Shown here in pieces: positions 18,745-28,992 of a stretch of DNA of 64,000 nucleotides; position 1 is the first letter of the stretch, and each line of letters opens with the position of its first letter. The translations under genes were made by a program, and so were the position numbers. The DNA comes from Atopobium sp. oral taxon 416 (lineage in GTDB: Bacteria; Actinomycetota; Coriobacteriia; Coriobacteriales; Atopobiaceae). The stretch is from positions 2,356,001-2,420,000 of the forward strand of contig NZ_CP072380.1 in NCBI RefSeq assembly GCF_018128285.1, given 5' to 3'. A model generated the notes under the pieces. That model made no database searches. It worked only from the letters and a program-made list of their open reading frames with translations, and had not been told where the DNA came from.

Positions 18745-19326
18745 GCTCAATAATGCCTAACGGATAATGGATGGGCTATCTGAAAGTGCGCAAGACTATC
18801 AACAGCACTGGACCTCTCTCGATGCGCATGCCCTGAAGCGTACTGGTCTTGCCTACTGACAGGGCCTCGATTACGTGACCTACCCCGACTGGGAATACTT
18901 CGTGGACGCAAACCCTGTCATCCAGGCTGACCTTGCCGCCAATACGGAAGAGTGCACAGGGACTTCATCCGACCTGCATGTACATCTGCTCACGAAGGCA
19001 AGACAAAGAAGCATCGGCGAGGACGTCTACCATGGCGGCGACTATTTCATCTTCGGGAAAGAGAGCGCAGGCCTCTCGCGCGAACTCATCTCGACACATC
19101 CTTCCCTCGCCAAGCACATCCCCATGAAGACCGATGCAGCGCTTTCGAATGCCGACACGTGGGCACAAGAGCTTCAACGCACTCCATTCCGAGCTCGAGT
19201 GCGACGCATACGGCAACTTCGTCGATCCAAGGGCATCTGTCGTGACATCGCTGAACCTCTCGAACGCCTGCGCTATCGTACTCTTCAAAGCGCTGAGGGG
19301 CAGCGCGGCTATCCCGACCTCAGCTG
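18745..19326 (+). pseudogene. trmL: tRNA (cytidine/uridine-2'-O)-methyltransferase TrmL, broken
   Basis: SPOUT-family wobble-base methyltransferase pieces are in the right order: LDAHALKRTGLAY, a TGA where homologues have Trp, GLDYVTYPDWEYF, then DVYHGGDYFIFGKESAGLSREL (the SAM-binding loop), and in another frame SVVTSLNLSNACAIVLFKALRG (the knot C-terminus). At least two frameshifts and one nonsense codon are present, so it is non-functional. It lies convergent with mgtA. Confidence 0.7.
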
Positions 19327-19364
19327 ACTGTGCGCCCCGGACAGCATTGGAGCGCACATCTTTT

Positions 19365-22097
19365 TCAGAGGAGCCTTCCGAAACGGGCGATATAGCGCCT
19401 GCGCTGAGCCAACACGCAGACGGCATAGCCTGCGACTATCCAGGGCAGGAGCGCCAGGAAGCTTCCCGGCAGTACGGCAAAGCCAAGCGCCTCGCCGACT
19501 ACCCCTTCGGGAATCAGGAGAGCAAGGACCGCTGCGATGAGGCCCAGGACCGTGAGGCGGACATCTGCCCTCGACTCGATGAGCGGCTTTTTCTCCGTCC
19601 TCACGAGATGGACGAAGAGCACCTGTGTGAGCATGGACTCGGCAAACCACGCCGCCTGGAATGTCCCAGCAAAGAGTGCCTGGGCCGAGGCATTGCCAGA
19701 AAGCGCCTCCCAGCTCCCTCCTGCCGTGGCCGGGCAGATCCAGAAGTAGAGCGCCGCAAACGTCAGGATATCGAAGGCAGAGCTCACCGGGCCGAAGAGA
19801 CGCATGAAGCCCGAGATCGAGCCTGGTTGCCACGCGATCGGACGCATGAGAGCATCGTCGTCCACCCGGTCCCACGGCACGGCTGTGCAGGCACAGTCAT
19901 AGATGAAGTTCAGGAGCAGCAGCTGCACGGCTGTCATGGGCAGAAATGGCAGGCAGATGCTCGCCACGAGCACGGAGAAGATGTTGCCGAAGTTCGAGCT
20001 TGCTGTCATCTTCACGTACTTGTTCATGTTGACAGAAGTCCGCCGTCCGCTCACAATGCCCCCCTCGAGGACACCAAGGTCCTTCTTCGTGAGGATGATG
20101 TCCGCCGCTTCCTTCGACACATCGGCAGCCGTATCGACCGAGATGCCGCAGTCGCTGGCCCGCATGGCACCAGCATCGTTCACGCCGTCGCCCATGAAGC
20201 CGACGATATGGCCCCGGCGGCGGAGTGCCGAGACGACGCGCACCTTCTGATCGGGCGTGAGCTTCGCAAAGATCGTCGTACGTTCTGCCCTCTCTTCGAG
20301 CTCTTTGTCTGTCATCCCCGAGATCTCTGCCCCCTCAAGCACATGCTCGGCAGGGATACCGATCGTCTCGGCGACGGTCACGGCAACACCCGCCGCATCC
20401 CCCGTGAGCACCTTTGTCACTACGCCATGCTCGAAGAGCGCCTTCACAGCAGAGGCCGCACTCTTCTTGGGAGGATCCAGGAAGGCAAGATAGCCGACCA
20501 GCCTCATGCCAGCCTCGTCTTCCGGCGCAAATGCCCCCACATGTCCCGTGCAGTCCTTCACGGCGACAGCGAGCACGCGCATACCGCGCCGTTCGAGGTC
20601 GCTCACCTCACTTGCGATAAGGTCCCTGACATTATCCGTGAGGGGCCGCACCTCCCCTTCGAGCTCAGCCGCAGAGCAAGTTGCAAGCACCTCTTCGACA
20701 GCCCCTTTCGAGACCATGAGGAGTGTACCATCGCTCTTGCCGACAACGACGCTCACGCGCCTGCGCACGAAGTCGAAGGGGATCTCGTCTACATGCCGCC
20801 ACTCGTTCGCGAGCCCGTCTGCATCAAAGGTACGCGGGGATCTCTTCGTCTCCTGAACGGCACGCTCGATGATGGCAGAGTCTATAAGGTTTCTGACGCC
20901 GGTCCCAAAGAAGCTGTTGAGGTAGGCATAGCCCAAAACTTTCGCATCCTCCTCGCCGGAAAGATCGAGATGGCGCTCGAGAATCACATGGTCCTCCGTG
21001 AGCGTTCCGGTCTTGTCCGTGCAGAGCACATCGAGAGCGCCCAAAGTCTGCACCGCATCGAGATGCTTCACGATCACTTCGTGCTCCGCAAGGTCGCGTG
21101 CCCCCTTCGCAAGGCAGGTCGTGACGATCATTGGCAGCATCTCGGGCGTTAGTCCCACTGCTACCGAAAGCGCAAACAGGAGCGCCTGGAGCCAGTTGCC
21201 CTTCGTGATGCCGGAGATTACGAAGACGAGAGGTGCCATCACGGCCATGAAGCGCAGAAGCAGGCTACTCGTCTGTGCGATGCCCTCGTCGTAGGCCGTC
21301 TTCCTACGTTCCCCATCGAGGTTTTCTGCCATGGAACCGATCAGCGTATGAGAGCCCGTCGCAAAGACGATGGCACGCCCTGTGCCGGAGACAACAGAGG
21401 AGCCCATAAAGACGATATCGGAAAGGTCAGTCACGGGAATATCGTCTGCCGCCTTGATGGGGCCAGCCATGCGCTCGACCGGCAGGCTCTCGCCCGTAAG
21501 CGAGGACATGCCGACAAAAAGATCTCTGGCAGAGATGAGGCAGGCATCTGCCGGTACGATATCTCCTGCCGTGAGGTGCACGATGTCTCCTGCGACGATC
21601 TCGGAAAGCGGGACCGAGACGGCACCCTCGTCTGCACGCTCGACTGTCGCCATCGTTTCTATGGAACTGGCAAGCGCCTCTGCCGCATCGCCGCTCTTGC
21701 CTTCCTGCACGAAACGCAGGATGCCGGAGACGAGTATCATAGCGATGATGATGAGAAGTGAGTACGGATTTCTATCTTCGGGCGCCGCAAACAGCACATC
21801 ACTCATGAGGGTCACGACCGCAAGGATCGCAAGCACACCTGTGAACGGATCTGCGAATGACTTGATGAAACGCAGCCATGCCGGATCGCGGTGGCTCTTC
21901 CTGAGCTCGTTTGCGCCGTAGGCAGCACGGGCAAGCTCGACCTCCTCAGGCGTCAGGCCACCCGGATGCGTATTGAATTCCTTAAGAAGCTCCTCGGTAC
22001 CAACAGACGCTATCGTTCTCGCGAAGCGCCCGTCATACCCCGACGCTCTCTTTGCCTGCTTCTGGAAGGGATGGAAGATCTTCTGTGCACAGAGCAT
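19365..22097 (-). CDS. mgtA: Magnesium-transporting P-type ATPase (MgtA/MgtB type)
   Basis: An intact 910-residue P-type ATPase of the Mg2+ importer class, acting in the cytoplasmic membrane. The actuator domain has TGES (201-204). The M4 region LTPEMLPMIVTTCLAKGA is characteristic of MgtA/B. The phosphorylation site is DKTGTLT with D361. The nucleotide-binding part has DPPKK and TGDAAGVA, and the hinge is GDGVNDAGAMR. About ten membrane segments are expected, with the last six in residues 690-900. It is oriented toward the broken trmL. No operon partner is visible. A 380-bp stretch without genes precedes it. Confidence 0.93.
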   Translation of the reverse strand: MLCAQKIFHPFQKQAKRASGYDGRFARTIASVGTEELLKEFNTHPGGLTPEEVELARAAYGANELRKSHRDPAWLRFIKSFADPFTGVLAILAVVTLMSDVLFAAPEDRNPYSLLIIIAMILVSGILRFVQEGKSGDAAEALASSIETMATVERADEGAVSVPLSEIVAGDIVHLTAGDIVPADACLISARDLFVGMSSLTGESLPVERMAGPIKAADDIPVTDLSDIVFMGSSVVSGTGRAIVFATGSHTLIGSMAENLDGERRKTAYDEGIAQTSSLLLRFMAVMAPLVFVISGITKGNWLQALLFALSVAVGLTPEMLPMIVTTCLAKGARDLAEHEVIVKHLDAVQTLGALDVLCTDKTGTLTEDHVILERHLDLSGEEDAKVLGYAYLNSFFGTGVRNLIDSAIIERAVQETKRSPRTFDADGLANEWRHVDEIPFDFVRRRVSVVVGKSDGTLLMVSKGAVEEVLATCSAAELEGEVRPLTDNVRDLIASEVSDLERRGMRVLAVAVKDCTGHVGAFAPEDEAGMRLVGYLAFLDPPKKSAASAVKALFEHGVVTKVLTGDAAGVAVTVAETIGIPAEHVLEGAEISGMTDKELEERAERTTIFAKLTPDQKVRVVSALRRRGHIVGFMGDGVNDAGAMRASDCGISVDTAADVSKEAADIILTKKDLGVLEGGIVSGRRTSVNMNKYVKMTASSNFGNIFSVLVASICLPFLPMTAVQLLLLNFIYDCACTAVPWDRVDDDALMRPIAWQPGSISGFMRLFGPVSSAFDILTFAALYFWICPATAGGSWEALSGNASAQALFAGTFQAAWFAESMLTQVLFVHLVRTEKKPLIESRADVRLTVLGLIAAVLALLIPEGVVGEALGFAVLPGSFLALLPWIVAGYAVCVLAQRRRYIARFGRLL

Positions 22098-22480
22098 GAA
22101 TCCAGCCCCAATCCCGGGGACCCGCCGGAGGGGGCATGCCCCTCATGAGCCTCTCTCAGGCAAGATGCCTCAAAAAGGAGATGCCTCGCTCCCCGATACG
22201 CGAGCATCTGGCATGTATATCATTTCGTTTTCCGAAACATGTCGAAGAGCCATCGCTCATAAGGAAGCACCTCCCAAGGGTCAGGGCACACGGCCGGCCT
22301 GGAATGCACGCATCGGCTCACAGGACAGAAGGCATCTGTCCGATCCAAATGCATCCTCCTTATACCCTGAATCCAAATGCTAATTTCAAACTCGCCATGC
22401 AGATATCGTGCTTCATCCTGGCTCCCTACTATCTAAGTCTTTAAGTCGGGGGTGGCAACGGGAATCCGTACCTGTCTTCC
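22098..22480. other. Gene-free region upstream of mgtA
   Basis: No coding region was recognised. A GC-rich palindrome (GGGGCATGCCCC, about 22132-22143) and further short repeats lie just upstream of the mgtA start. The position suits a Mg2+-responsive leader, but I could not match the M-box consensus, so no riboswitch is called. Confidence 0.4.
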
Positions 22481-23310
22481 CTAAGCCGCAAGCCCCAGGC
22501 TGCGCCTGTATTGTAGCGAGCTCATGCTCCCAAGCGACCTCTTCTGGCGCTTCTCGTTGTGCCAGACGATATGTCCGTCCATCTTTACCTCCAGCTCATT
22601 CAGCGTGGTATTCGTACAGTCCCTTCCATAGAATATCTCGTTCTTCATGGTCCCGAAGATGCCCTCCATGCGTAAGCTGTCCGGGCTGTAGCCCTTACGC
22701 GACTAGGAGCGTGTCATGCCCGCCTGTCTGCAGATGGCTCGCCACTTCTAGCCAGCGCTAGTGGCAGCTACAGTCCGAGTGGATCACCAGATGCCCGCGC
22801 TCTTGCTTGGTGGTGGTAAGCGCTGCTCTGGGCATGGAGTTGGCTATCTCGGCGCTCGGAGACCTTTAAGGGCCTCCAGCTCACGATCGCGCTGTCGAAG
22901 CAGTCGAGGATAGGGCTCAGGCAGAGCTTGCCGGCAGGTATCTCAAACTGCGTGACGCCCGAGAGCCACAAGGAAGTTGGGAAGGCCTGCCGTAAAGTCG
23001 CACCCCACGAGATTTCCGGGATGCGCCGATATCTCACCCTCCTACGAGCTGTAGCCGCACTTCTTCTTGGGCATCCTGCGGGGCACCAGGCCTTCCTCGC
23101 GCATGGTGCGCGCTACCGTGCGCTCCCTGATACGAGCTCGTCCTTCATGCGTCTTTTGCCATACACGCTATCATTGGTATCGAACACGGCACAGATGCTC
23201 TCACGCAGCTTGGCATCCGGATCTCCCATTGCAATGGCGCCGGCTTGGTAGTGGTAGCTCAGCCTTAGGCAGAAAGAGTACGAACAGAAGCTCAAAAGAG
23301 CTTCCACTTC
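22481..23310 (-). mobile_element. IS3-family (IS150-like) orfB remnant
   Basis: The N-terminal part is RLSYHYQAGAIAMGDPDAKL and CAVFDTNDSVYGKRRMKDEL. The C-terminal part is MEGIFGTMKNEIFYGRD, TTLNELEVKMDGHIVWHNEK and MSSLQYRRSLGLAA. Frameshifts lie between them. It belongs with the orfA remnant at 24479-24760, and another element is nested between the two. Confidence 0.7.
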
Positions 23311-23499
23311 GGACGCAGGCTATCGCTTAGCAGCGTCTTCTTCCTGTTCGTCAGCTCGTTCTTTCGAGACGGCGCCCTTCCCTTTTCCCAAAAGCTCGCC
23401 TGTGCCCTGCATGGTATCTGAGCCTGAGCTCCGGCGACTGTATCGGATTGGCTACACTTAGCTGGACGCTTTCATGAGGGACATAAGATACGAGAGAAA

Positions 23500-24480
23500 G
23501 GCATCCCCGATCCCCGCAATGGCAAACCCCCAAGCATCCAAGAAAGCTCAGCGAGAAGTTCAAGCGCCAGATGGTTAAGCTCTACGACAACGGCAAGTCG
23601 ACGTCTTAAGATACTTGAGAGGTACGGGTTGCGTCGCTCGACTCTGCACCTCCGGGTGAAGGCGATCCATAAGAGCGGCTCTACCAGAGCCGCCGCAAGC
23701 AGGACCCCTGAAGAGCAAGGGCTCATCGAGCTTGCAAGGGGAAACAGACAGCGCTGATATACGCACTAAGGTAGCCGTGATAGAGGAAAGCTCCGATCAC
23801 TACCTGATATCTGTGCAATGTTAAGATCCTAGGCGTGAAGAAGCTGCCCCACTGCTCGATTGCACTGCCGTAAGAAGGCCGCCCTCGAGTAGGATCTCTT
23901 GAACGGAAACGTAGTCGCTGCACAGACACGACAGCCACAGGCGCTGTGGCGCCAGGAAGGGCAAGCTCGCCTTCTGAGGGCGCAGACGCGATAACGTAGA
24001 GGGTACACGCCTATACGCCCCAACAAATCCAAGCTGACCTGCATCCTTAAGCGCGCCTTCGACGTTCACGTACCGCACACCCACCTTACAGGCGAGCTGA
24101 CTTACGTGTACGTGCTTTGCATCTGGCACCTGAGTCTGTCTGCACCTTGAGCTGGACATCTGCCATATCGGCGATCACATGCCCGGCGCAAGGAAGCTTA
24201 TGAAGTCAGCCTTTGTAAGCGTGACGTTTTTGCTCTTCGGCAAAGACAAGCTCCACATCAAGTGCGGCTTTAAGTTTGACAGTGCGGCGATAGGCGAGCT
24301 CTTCGAGATCATGCAATCGAGGTACAAGAAGGGCTCTCCCGTGACAGCGCTATCGTCGAGTCCACCAACACGATACAAAAAGCCGAGTTTGTCTACCACA
24401 AGAGCTTCGAGAGCCTCTATGAGCTGCAAGCTGAGCGCTTAGGTGTGGTGGTACAGCTACGAGCGGATGCACTTACAGCT
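23500..24480 (+). mobile_element. IS3-family remnant nested in another IS3
   Basis: Plus-strand pieces include an orfA-like start (MANPQASKKLSEKFKRQMVK, KLYDNGKS), then HTHLTGELTYVYVL and ARKLMKSAFVSVTFLLF from the DDE domain, then VYHKSFESLYEL. Orientation is opposite to the flanking IS3 pieces, which suggests insertion into that element. It is multiply frameshifted. Confidence 0.55.
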
Positions 24481-24760
24481 AAGTTAGATGAGCCCGGTCA
24501 AGTTCAGGGAAGAGTCCCTCACGATTCCGTTCAAATAGATGTTGCCAATCCACTCGCCTGAGCTCCAGCAACCACATCTCGGCCTTTCGGACCTTAAGCT
24601 CCCCGATCGTGGCGCCCTCCATAGCGGCGCTCCTTCCACACTCCAGCTCCTGCTTCCATCTGTACAGCGAGGCACAACTCAATCCGACCGCTTCGGCTGC
24701 CTTCTTCCCGTACCTGACATAGAGCTCTTCAGCTCTCGTCCTCTCCCCGAGGGTATACAT
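24479..24760 (-). mobile_element. IS3-family orfA remnant
   Basis: Helix-turn-helix protein start (MYTLGERTRAEELYVRYGKK, then AAEAVGLSCASLYRWKQEL), typical of IS3 orfA. It is the 5' partner of the orfB remnant at 22481-23310. Confidence 0.65.
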
Positions 24761-24815
24761 CTGTCCTTCAGACCAGTTGCTTGGTACGGATTTCCGTTAT
24801 CACCCCCGTCTCTTA

Positions 24816-24848
24816 TTGACAAAAATTTTCTTCTTTCTCATGTATAAA
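24816..24848 (+). promoter_or_regulatory. Possible promoter of hsp20
   Basis: TTGACA (24816-24821) and TATAAA (24843-24848) lie in an AT-rich stretch about 80 bp before the gene. The 21-base spacing is longer than ideal. No CIRCE or HAIR operator was recognised. Confidence 0.35.
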
Positions 24849-24927
24849 ACTATTTGCGCCGGTTACATATATAAGAAATCGGAGGAGGTTCAGAGGGGCC
24901 TCCGGAACACTTGAAGGAGTGGTAACG

Positions 24928-25359
24928 ATGGCAGGAATGGTTCCTTATAGTGACTATGAGAAGGTTCTCCGCAGGGCATGGCCGTTCGGCGCGATCGATG
25001 ACTTCTTCGCACCTGTTCTCTCCGTGGATGCGTCTGACGCATTCCCGATGGACGTCGAAGATGCAGGCGATCACTACGCGGTAACGGCACATCTCCCGGG
25101 CGTCAAGAAAGACGAGGTCGATGTCGAGCTCAATGAGGGTAGGCTCTCCATCTCCGTGGATCACAAGGAGTCCGACGAGAACAGGGGTAAGAACTACTTG
25201 CAGAAGGAAACCTCGGAGTGGCAGGCAAGCCGCGGTGTGTATCTGAAGGATGCTACCAACGAGGGTATCACTGCGAAGCTCGTGGACGGCGTGCTCACCG
25301 TCACGGTCCCTAAGATTGCCGAGCAGAAGAACAACGCGACCAAGGTCGAGATCCAGTAA
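24928..25359 (+). CDS. hsp20: Small heat shock protein, Hsp20/alpha-crystallin family
   Basis: ATP-independent holdase chaperone of 143 residues. The alpha-crystallin domain spans about residues 35-135, with YAVTAHLPGVKKDEVDVEL, GRLSISVDH, GVYLKDATNEGITAKLVDGV and the closing LTVTVPK. ATG at 24928 is preferred because AGGAG lies eight bases upstream; a GTG at 24919 sits inside that site. It stands alone between insertion-sequence remnants with its own terminator, and it is intact. Confidence 0.92.
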   Translation: MAGMVPYSDYEKVLRRAWPFGAIDDFFAPVLSVDASDAFPMDVEDAGDHYAVTAHLPGVKKDEVDVELNEGRLSISVDHKESDENRGKNYLQKETSEWQASRGVYLKDATNEGITAKLVDGVLTVTVPKIAEQKNNATKVEIQ

Positions 25360-25380
25360 TCTCGCGCATGATGATGCAAA

Positions 25381-25416
25381 GAGGGACAGCGTTCGTGCAC
25401 GTTGTCCCTCTTTTTG
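25381..25416 (+). terminator. Terminator of hsp20
   Basis: GAGGGACA and TGTCCCTC form the stem, followed by a run of T. It lies 22 bases after the stop codon. Confidence 0.85.
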
Positions 25417-25435
25417 TACTCTTCGACGTTTCTAG

Positions 25436-26600
25436 TGGGTAGTGCAGGCCAGCTGTCTCTGGGCCGAGAATTTGAGTTTCCCAGTCTGAGCAAGATCATC
25501 GTCTTGAAGTAGGCGATGCTCCTGAAGCCCCTAGGAGCACTTTCTGCTGACTGGACGAGGGAGTTAAGCCCTTCGAGAAGCGACTCGGTCGAGCCCCTCT
25601 TCCACTAGTTCAAGATCTCTTCCCACTCCTTCCTAAGGGTATCTGCTACCCTCTTCATCTTAGCCATGGCAAGTGCATCATCTACAAGCAGAGGCGGTCT
25701 GGGGCTGCAGCAGCCGATTCCCTGTCGGTGCACGAGTACACGTCGCACATCGCCTCTGCCATCTGGCAGGCACGCGCCTCCCTGAGATGTGTCTTCGCAG
25801 GATCGAGCTCCTCTCTTTGCAAGCCGGTACTCTGTGAGGCTCTCCCTCATATATTCTTTCTGCCACTTCTCGCACAGTGGCCGCGCTCTTTTCCTGTAGA
25901 CGCGAATATGGGATAAAGTGCGTGCATGAGGCATCGCTGCGGTGACTCCCAGGAAGTTATGTCTTTGCCATGTCGCGTATGACCTCTAAGCCCTTCGTCT
26001 GGTCCCTGTGTGCTCCTTAAGCGCATCTCAAAGCCTTCACACCGCTCCCTTGTCCTTTGCCTTTCGTGATGGCGCGCTGGCGGTTGAGGTCAGCCATGAT
26101 GCTGATACAGCTTTGGTCGCACCTTTTGGCGGTGTCGCCTGTACCCACACGCACGACTCTGGAATAGTCTGCTGCATCCCTCGCCTTCGATGTCGCCTTC
26201 CCAAGCAGTCTCCATATGCACGCGGGCTGTCTCGTGCAGAGGCTTATGGCCGCAACGCCCATACCGAAGAGGGCCATCCCTTATCAGCTGGGCCTCAAAG
26301 AGCGCCGTGATGCGTCTTCGGCCGGACCTTTCAGGGTATCCTTGCAGCATGCACGCTGTCCTTGGGGCCCTCAATACTGCGCCGTGCACGATGGTCTCGT
26401 ATTGCCAGATGTTGAGATGCCACAAGGTCCTCTCGTGTCTGCCACAGGTGCTACAGCGCCTGTGGAAGGCAGGGCTCACCACTTGCCTGGCCCTGACGCG
26501 TGCCACCCTCACAGGGAGCACGTCCTGCGCTCATCTGCGCTTTTCGAACCAGACGTCTGTGACCTCCATTCGCCCCTAAGCCCACTGGGATCTCTTAAAG
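25436..26600 (-). mobile_element. ISL3-family transposase remnant
   Basis: Minus-strand fragments in several frames read RHERTLWHLNIWQYETIVHG and RRITALFEAQLIRDG near 26300-26430, then KRVADTLRKEWEEILN, EGLNSLVQSAESAPRGFRS and AYFKTMILLRLGN near 25500-25650. These are the N-terminal and C-terminal signatures of ISL3 transposases. It has many stops and is inactive. It is a different lineage from the copy at 10.9-12.6 kb. Confidence 0.65.
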
Positions 26601-26621
26601 AGCCTTGCCAGCATACCTGCT

Positions 26622-26734
26622 CTAAGCATCCATATCGCGCCTTAGAGCCGAAGCCTCCCGTCGCCAAAAGCTTGGCTGTCCGGGCATCCCGCGCTCAAGG
26701 GATGCAGAAGTGCTGCCCACCATAAGTAGAGAAG
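26622..26734. repeat. Dispersed repeat, about 113 bp, copy A
   Basis: This stretch, with AAGCATCCAT, CGCCTTAG, GCCGAAGCCT, CTGTCCGGGCA and CCACCATAAGTAG in order, matches 46685-46800 at roughly 80 percent by eye. It is in the same orientation, and in both places it directly follows the 3' end of a minus-strand surface-protein gene. Confidence 0.7.
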
Positions 26735-27500
26735 AGCCTGTAAAAGTAGTACCAAGCGCCATCGATATATCTCCAGTCTGTTGCTATGGTATCCGAGCCT
26801 CCCAGGTAATACCAAATGGCATCCGTCTGCTGCCAGTCCGTCAGCATGGTGCCGCCATCCGCAAAGAGATACCAAGAGCCACCGATGAAGCGCCAGCCCG
26901 TTGTCATAGCGCCAGAACCATTTAGCCAATACTAGGTGCCGCCTTCCTGGAGTTACCCCCTCTGCATGACGCCAGGACCAGAAAGATAATACCAGGTTCC
27001 ATCGACCTTGACCCAGCCAGTTTACATAGCTCCCGATTAGAAAAGATAAGGCCAAGCGCCACCATAAATCCAGCCGGTCTGTATGCGACCTTCGTTGTCA
27101 AAGAAATACCAGGAGTCTGAAATCTCCTGCCAGCCCGTAAGGGAATATCCTTCATTATCGAATAGATACGCATCATCGCCGATCTGCACAAGCTCATTCT
27201 TCAGCGGCTTGCTATCTGCCAAGACATAGGCACGCTTAGCTCCAGAACCGTTCCAGTGACCTTGGGGAATGTCTGCGGATGTGAGAGTCATTTGCAGTAT
27301 TCGTCTCATCGGCTACCGCCGCTGCAGCACCGGATGCCGTAGCGGCCTTCTCTGCCGAAGAGACATCTGAGGGCACAGACGCACTTGCAGAAGGCATTTC
27401 TTCTTGGATCCCCTGCGTTACCTCTACTGCAGGGATAGCGTCTGTCCTTTCATTCTCTGCAGCCATACAGGTACGGGCAAGACAAGACTGACAACAAGCA
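26697..27500 (-). pseudogene. Choline/cell-wall-binding repeat protein, broken
   Basis: Tandem aromatic repeats of the cell-wall-binding type (YSLTGWQEISDSWYFFDNEG, MTTGWRFIGGSWYLFADGG, IATDWRYIDGAWYYF) follow a Ser/Ala-rich segment and a possible signal peptide overlapping the flippase end. There are at least four in-frame stops in the repeats (two TAA near 27005-27040, then TAA and TAG near 26930-26960) and a frameshift near 27290. It would have bound phosphocholine on surface polymers. It is one of three such proteins here, all interrupted. Confidence 0.7.
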
Positions 27501-27506
27501 ATGCCG

Positions 27507-28745
27507 TTATTTCTGTTTCTTGAAACTATAAAAGAACGATACAAGAAACATGATGCAGAGGAGCGCCATCGAGAGATCGTATGTCATGACAGCACCCATG
27601 AGCTGGTATGAGGGGATGAGCCATCCCGATACGGCATGGGCAAAGACATCAGCTCCAAGATAACAGATGACAACGAGTATCTGTGCACGCATCGTAACCA
27701 ACGAATAGTAGAGAATGACGCTCAATGCATTGAACGCACCACCGAGGATGATGACGAGGAGCGCCGAGAGATATGCATCGAGATTCACACCATAGAGCAA
27801 GGACAGTATCGGAATGTCTATCAGATAAGCTGTCAGCTCTCCCGCGATAGACACGCCGGCAATAATTGCGACACACTTCAGAAGAAGACGAATAAACTCA
27901 TTCAACTTGCGAAGCTCGAGCATCTCAGCAAGCGATGTCAGGAGCGGCTTGAAGACAAATCCGACCAGGAGGTTTATGACAAGTGCCGGCATATAGATGA
28001 TGGCATAGACGGTCTGGTCGGTATTGCTGAGCATCTCCGCTATTCCATAGCGGGGCACATTGATGAGGTCGCTCTGTAGGAAGGATCCGAGGAAGAGCGG
28101 AAGGCACGCTGCGAAGAGGAGTCCCAGCGGCTTGAGGGCGAAAGATGGCCGGATACTACCAAAACTCCGTGCCGCTGGGATATTGAGCCAGACAAGAGCG
28201 ATAAGTGAGAAAAGAGCAGTGATAGTGCAGGTAGCCAGAAGATTTCTCGTGACGATAAGTACCACCGTGAATGTCACAGTCGAAGTTAGAGAACGAAGAA
28301 ACAGGGCTCTTCCTGCAATATCGAGTCTCCCCTTCTGCTGAAACATGCCGTGGAATACATCCTCCGCCGCATCAAAGAACCTAAGACCTGCAATGGAGAA
28401 TGCCAGACCAGCTTCGTAAGAGATGCCGTAGGTCCAGAGTGCATAGCAGCAGATTGCAAGAAGCATGGCTAGACATGTGATGTAGCGTGAGCCAAGGTAA
28501 GTTCCGAACCTGAACCGTCCCTTGATATCGGTCGCCTGATAGGGCCTCATCTCGAAGGCGCCAAGAATCTGATACTGCTGCCCTACCGCAAAAGCCAGAG
28601 AGAAGATGCCGCCAAGCTCGGCGCCAAGCGTGCGCGTCACAACTATGAGAAGCAAGACGCTCGAGAGGGAAGTCATGAGGCTTCCCAGTGTATTCCAGAA
28701 ATAGTTCTTCTTGAGCTGCTGTGCTTCCGCGCTATTCACCTGCAC
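27507..28745 (-). CDS. Polysaccharide/teichoic-acid flippase, MOP superfamily (Wzx-like)
   Basis: Membrane protein of 412 residues made almost wholly of hydrophobic helices, about 11-12. The N-terminus (NYFWNTLGSLMTSLSSVLLL, then VVTRTLGAELGGIFSLAFAV) is typical of Wzx/RfbX-type flippases. It probably moves lipid-linked surface-polymer units across the membrane. Its closeness to licD and the choline genes suggests the cargo is the phosphocholine-bearing polymer, which is inference. The gene is intact. The stop TAA is followed at once by the broken choline-binding gene on the same strand. An IS1202-type element lies 130 bp upstream of its start. Confidence 0.85.
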   Translation of the reverse strand: MQVNSAEAQQLKKNYFWNTLGSLMTSLSSVLLLIVVTRTLGAELGGIFSLAFAVGQQYQILGAFEMRPYQATDIKGRFRFGTYLGSRYITCLAMLLAICCYALWTYGISYEAGLAFSIAGLRFFDAAEDVFHGMFQQKGRLDIAGRALFLRSLTSTVTFTVVLIVTRNLLATCTITALFSLIALVWLNIPAARSFGSIRPSFALKPLGLLFAACLPLFLGSFLQSDLINVPRYGIAEMLSNTDQTVYAIIYMPALVINLLVGFVFKPLLTSLAEMLELRKLNEFIRLLLKCVAIIAGVSIAGELTAYLIDIPILSLLYGVNLDAYLSALLVIILGGAFNALSVILYYSLVTMRAQILVVICYLGADVFAHAVSGWLIPSYQLMGAVMTYDLSMALLCIMFLVSFFYSFKKQK

Positions 28746-28875
28746 ACCTCTCTCGGACTATTCGGCGCATATCTCTACACCATATAGAGGATGACCTCTT
28801 CGGCTTGTGAAACTATAGCAGCTGAAGGCATTCTACAATCGACATTCATACGACCGGAATCTCTAGAATTTTGGT

Positions 28876-28891
28876 CTCATCGAGAAAAGGT
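28876..28891. repeat. Target-site duplication, left copy
   Basis: CTCATCGAGAAAAGGT (16 bp) immediately before the left inverted repeat of the IS1202-type element. The identical copy is at 31641-31656. Confidence 0.85.
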
Positions 28892-28992
28892 TGTCGTCGT
28901 CGGGCGAAAATGTCACCCCCTCGTTGCGCGAAAATGTCACCACCTTCGCCTTGGAATAAGCTCGGTCCATCACGGAACGGAAGGAGCCGGCG

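Noticed and set aside
22098-22300. M-box riboswitch in front of mgtA
   Set aside because: The conserved core of the M-box could not be found on the minus strand by eye.
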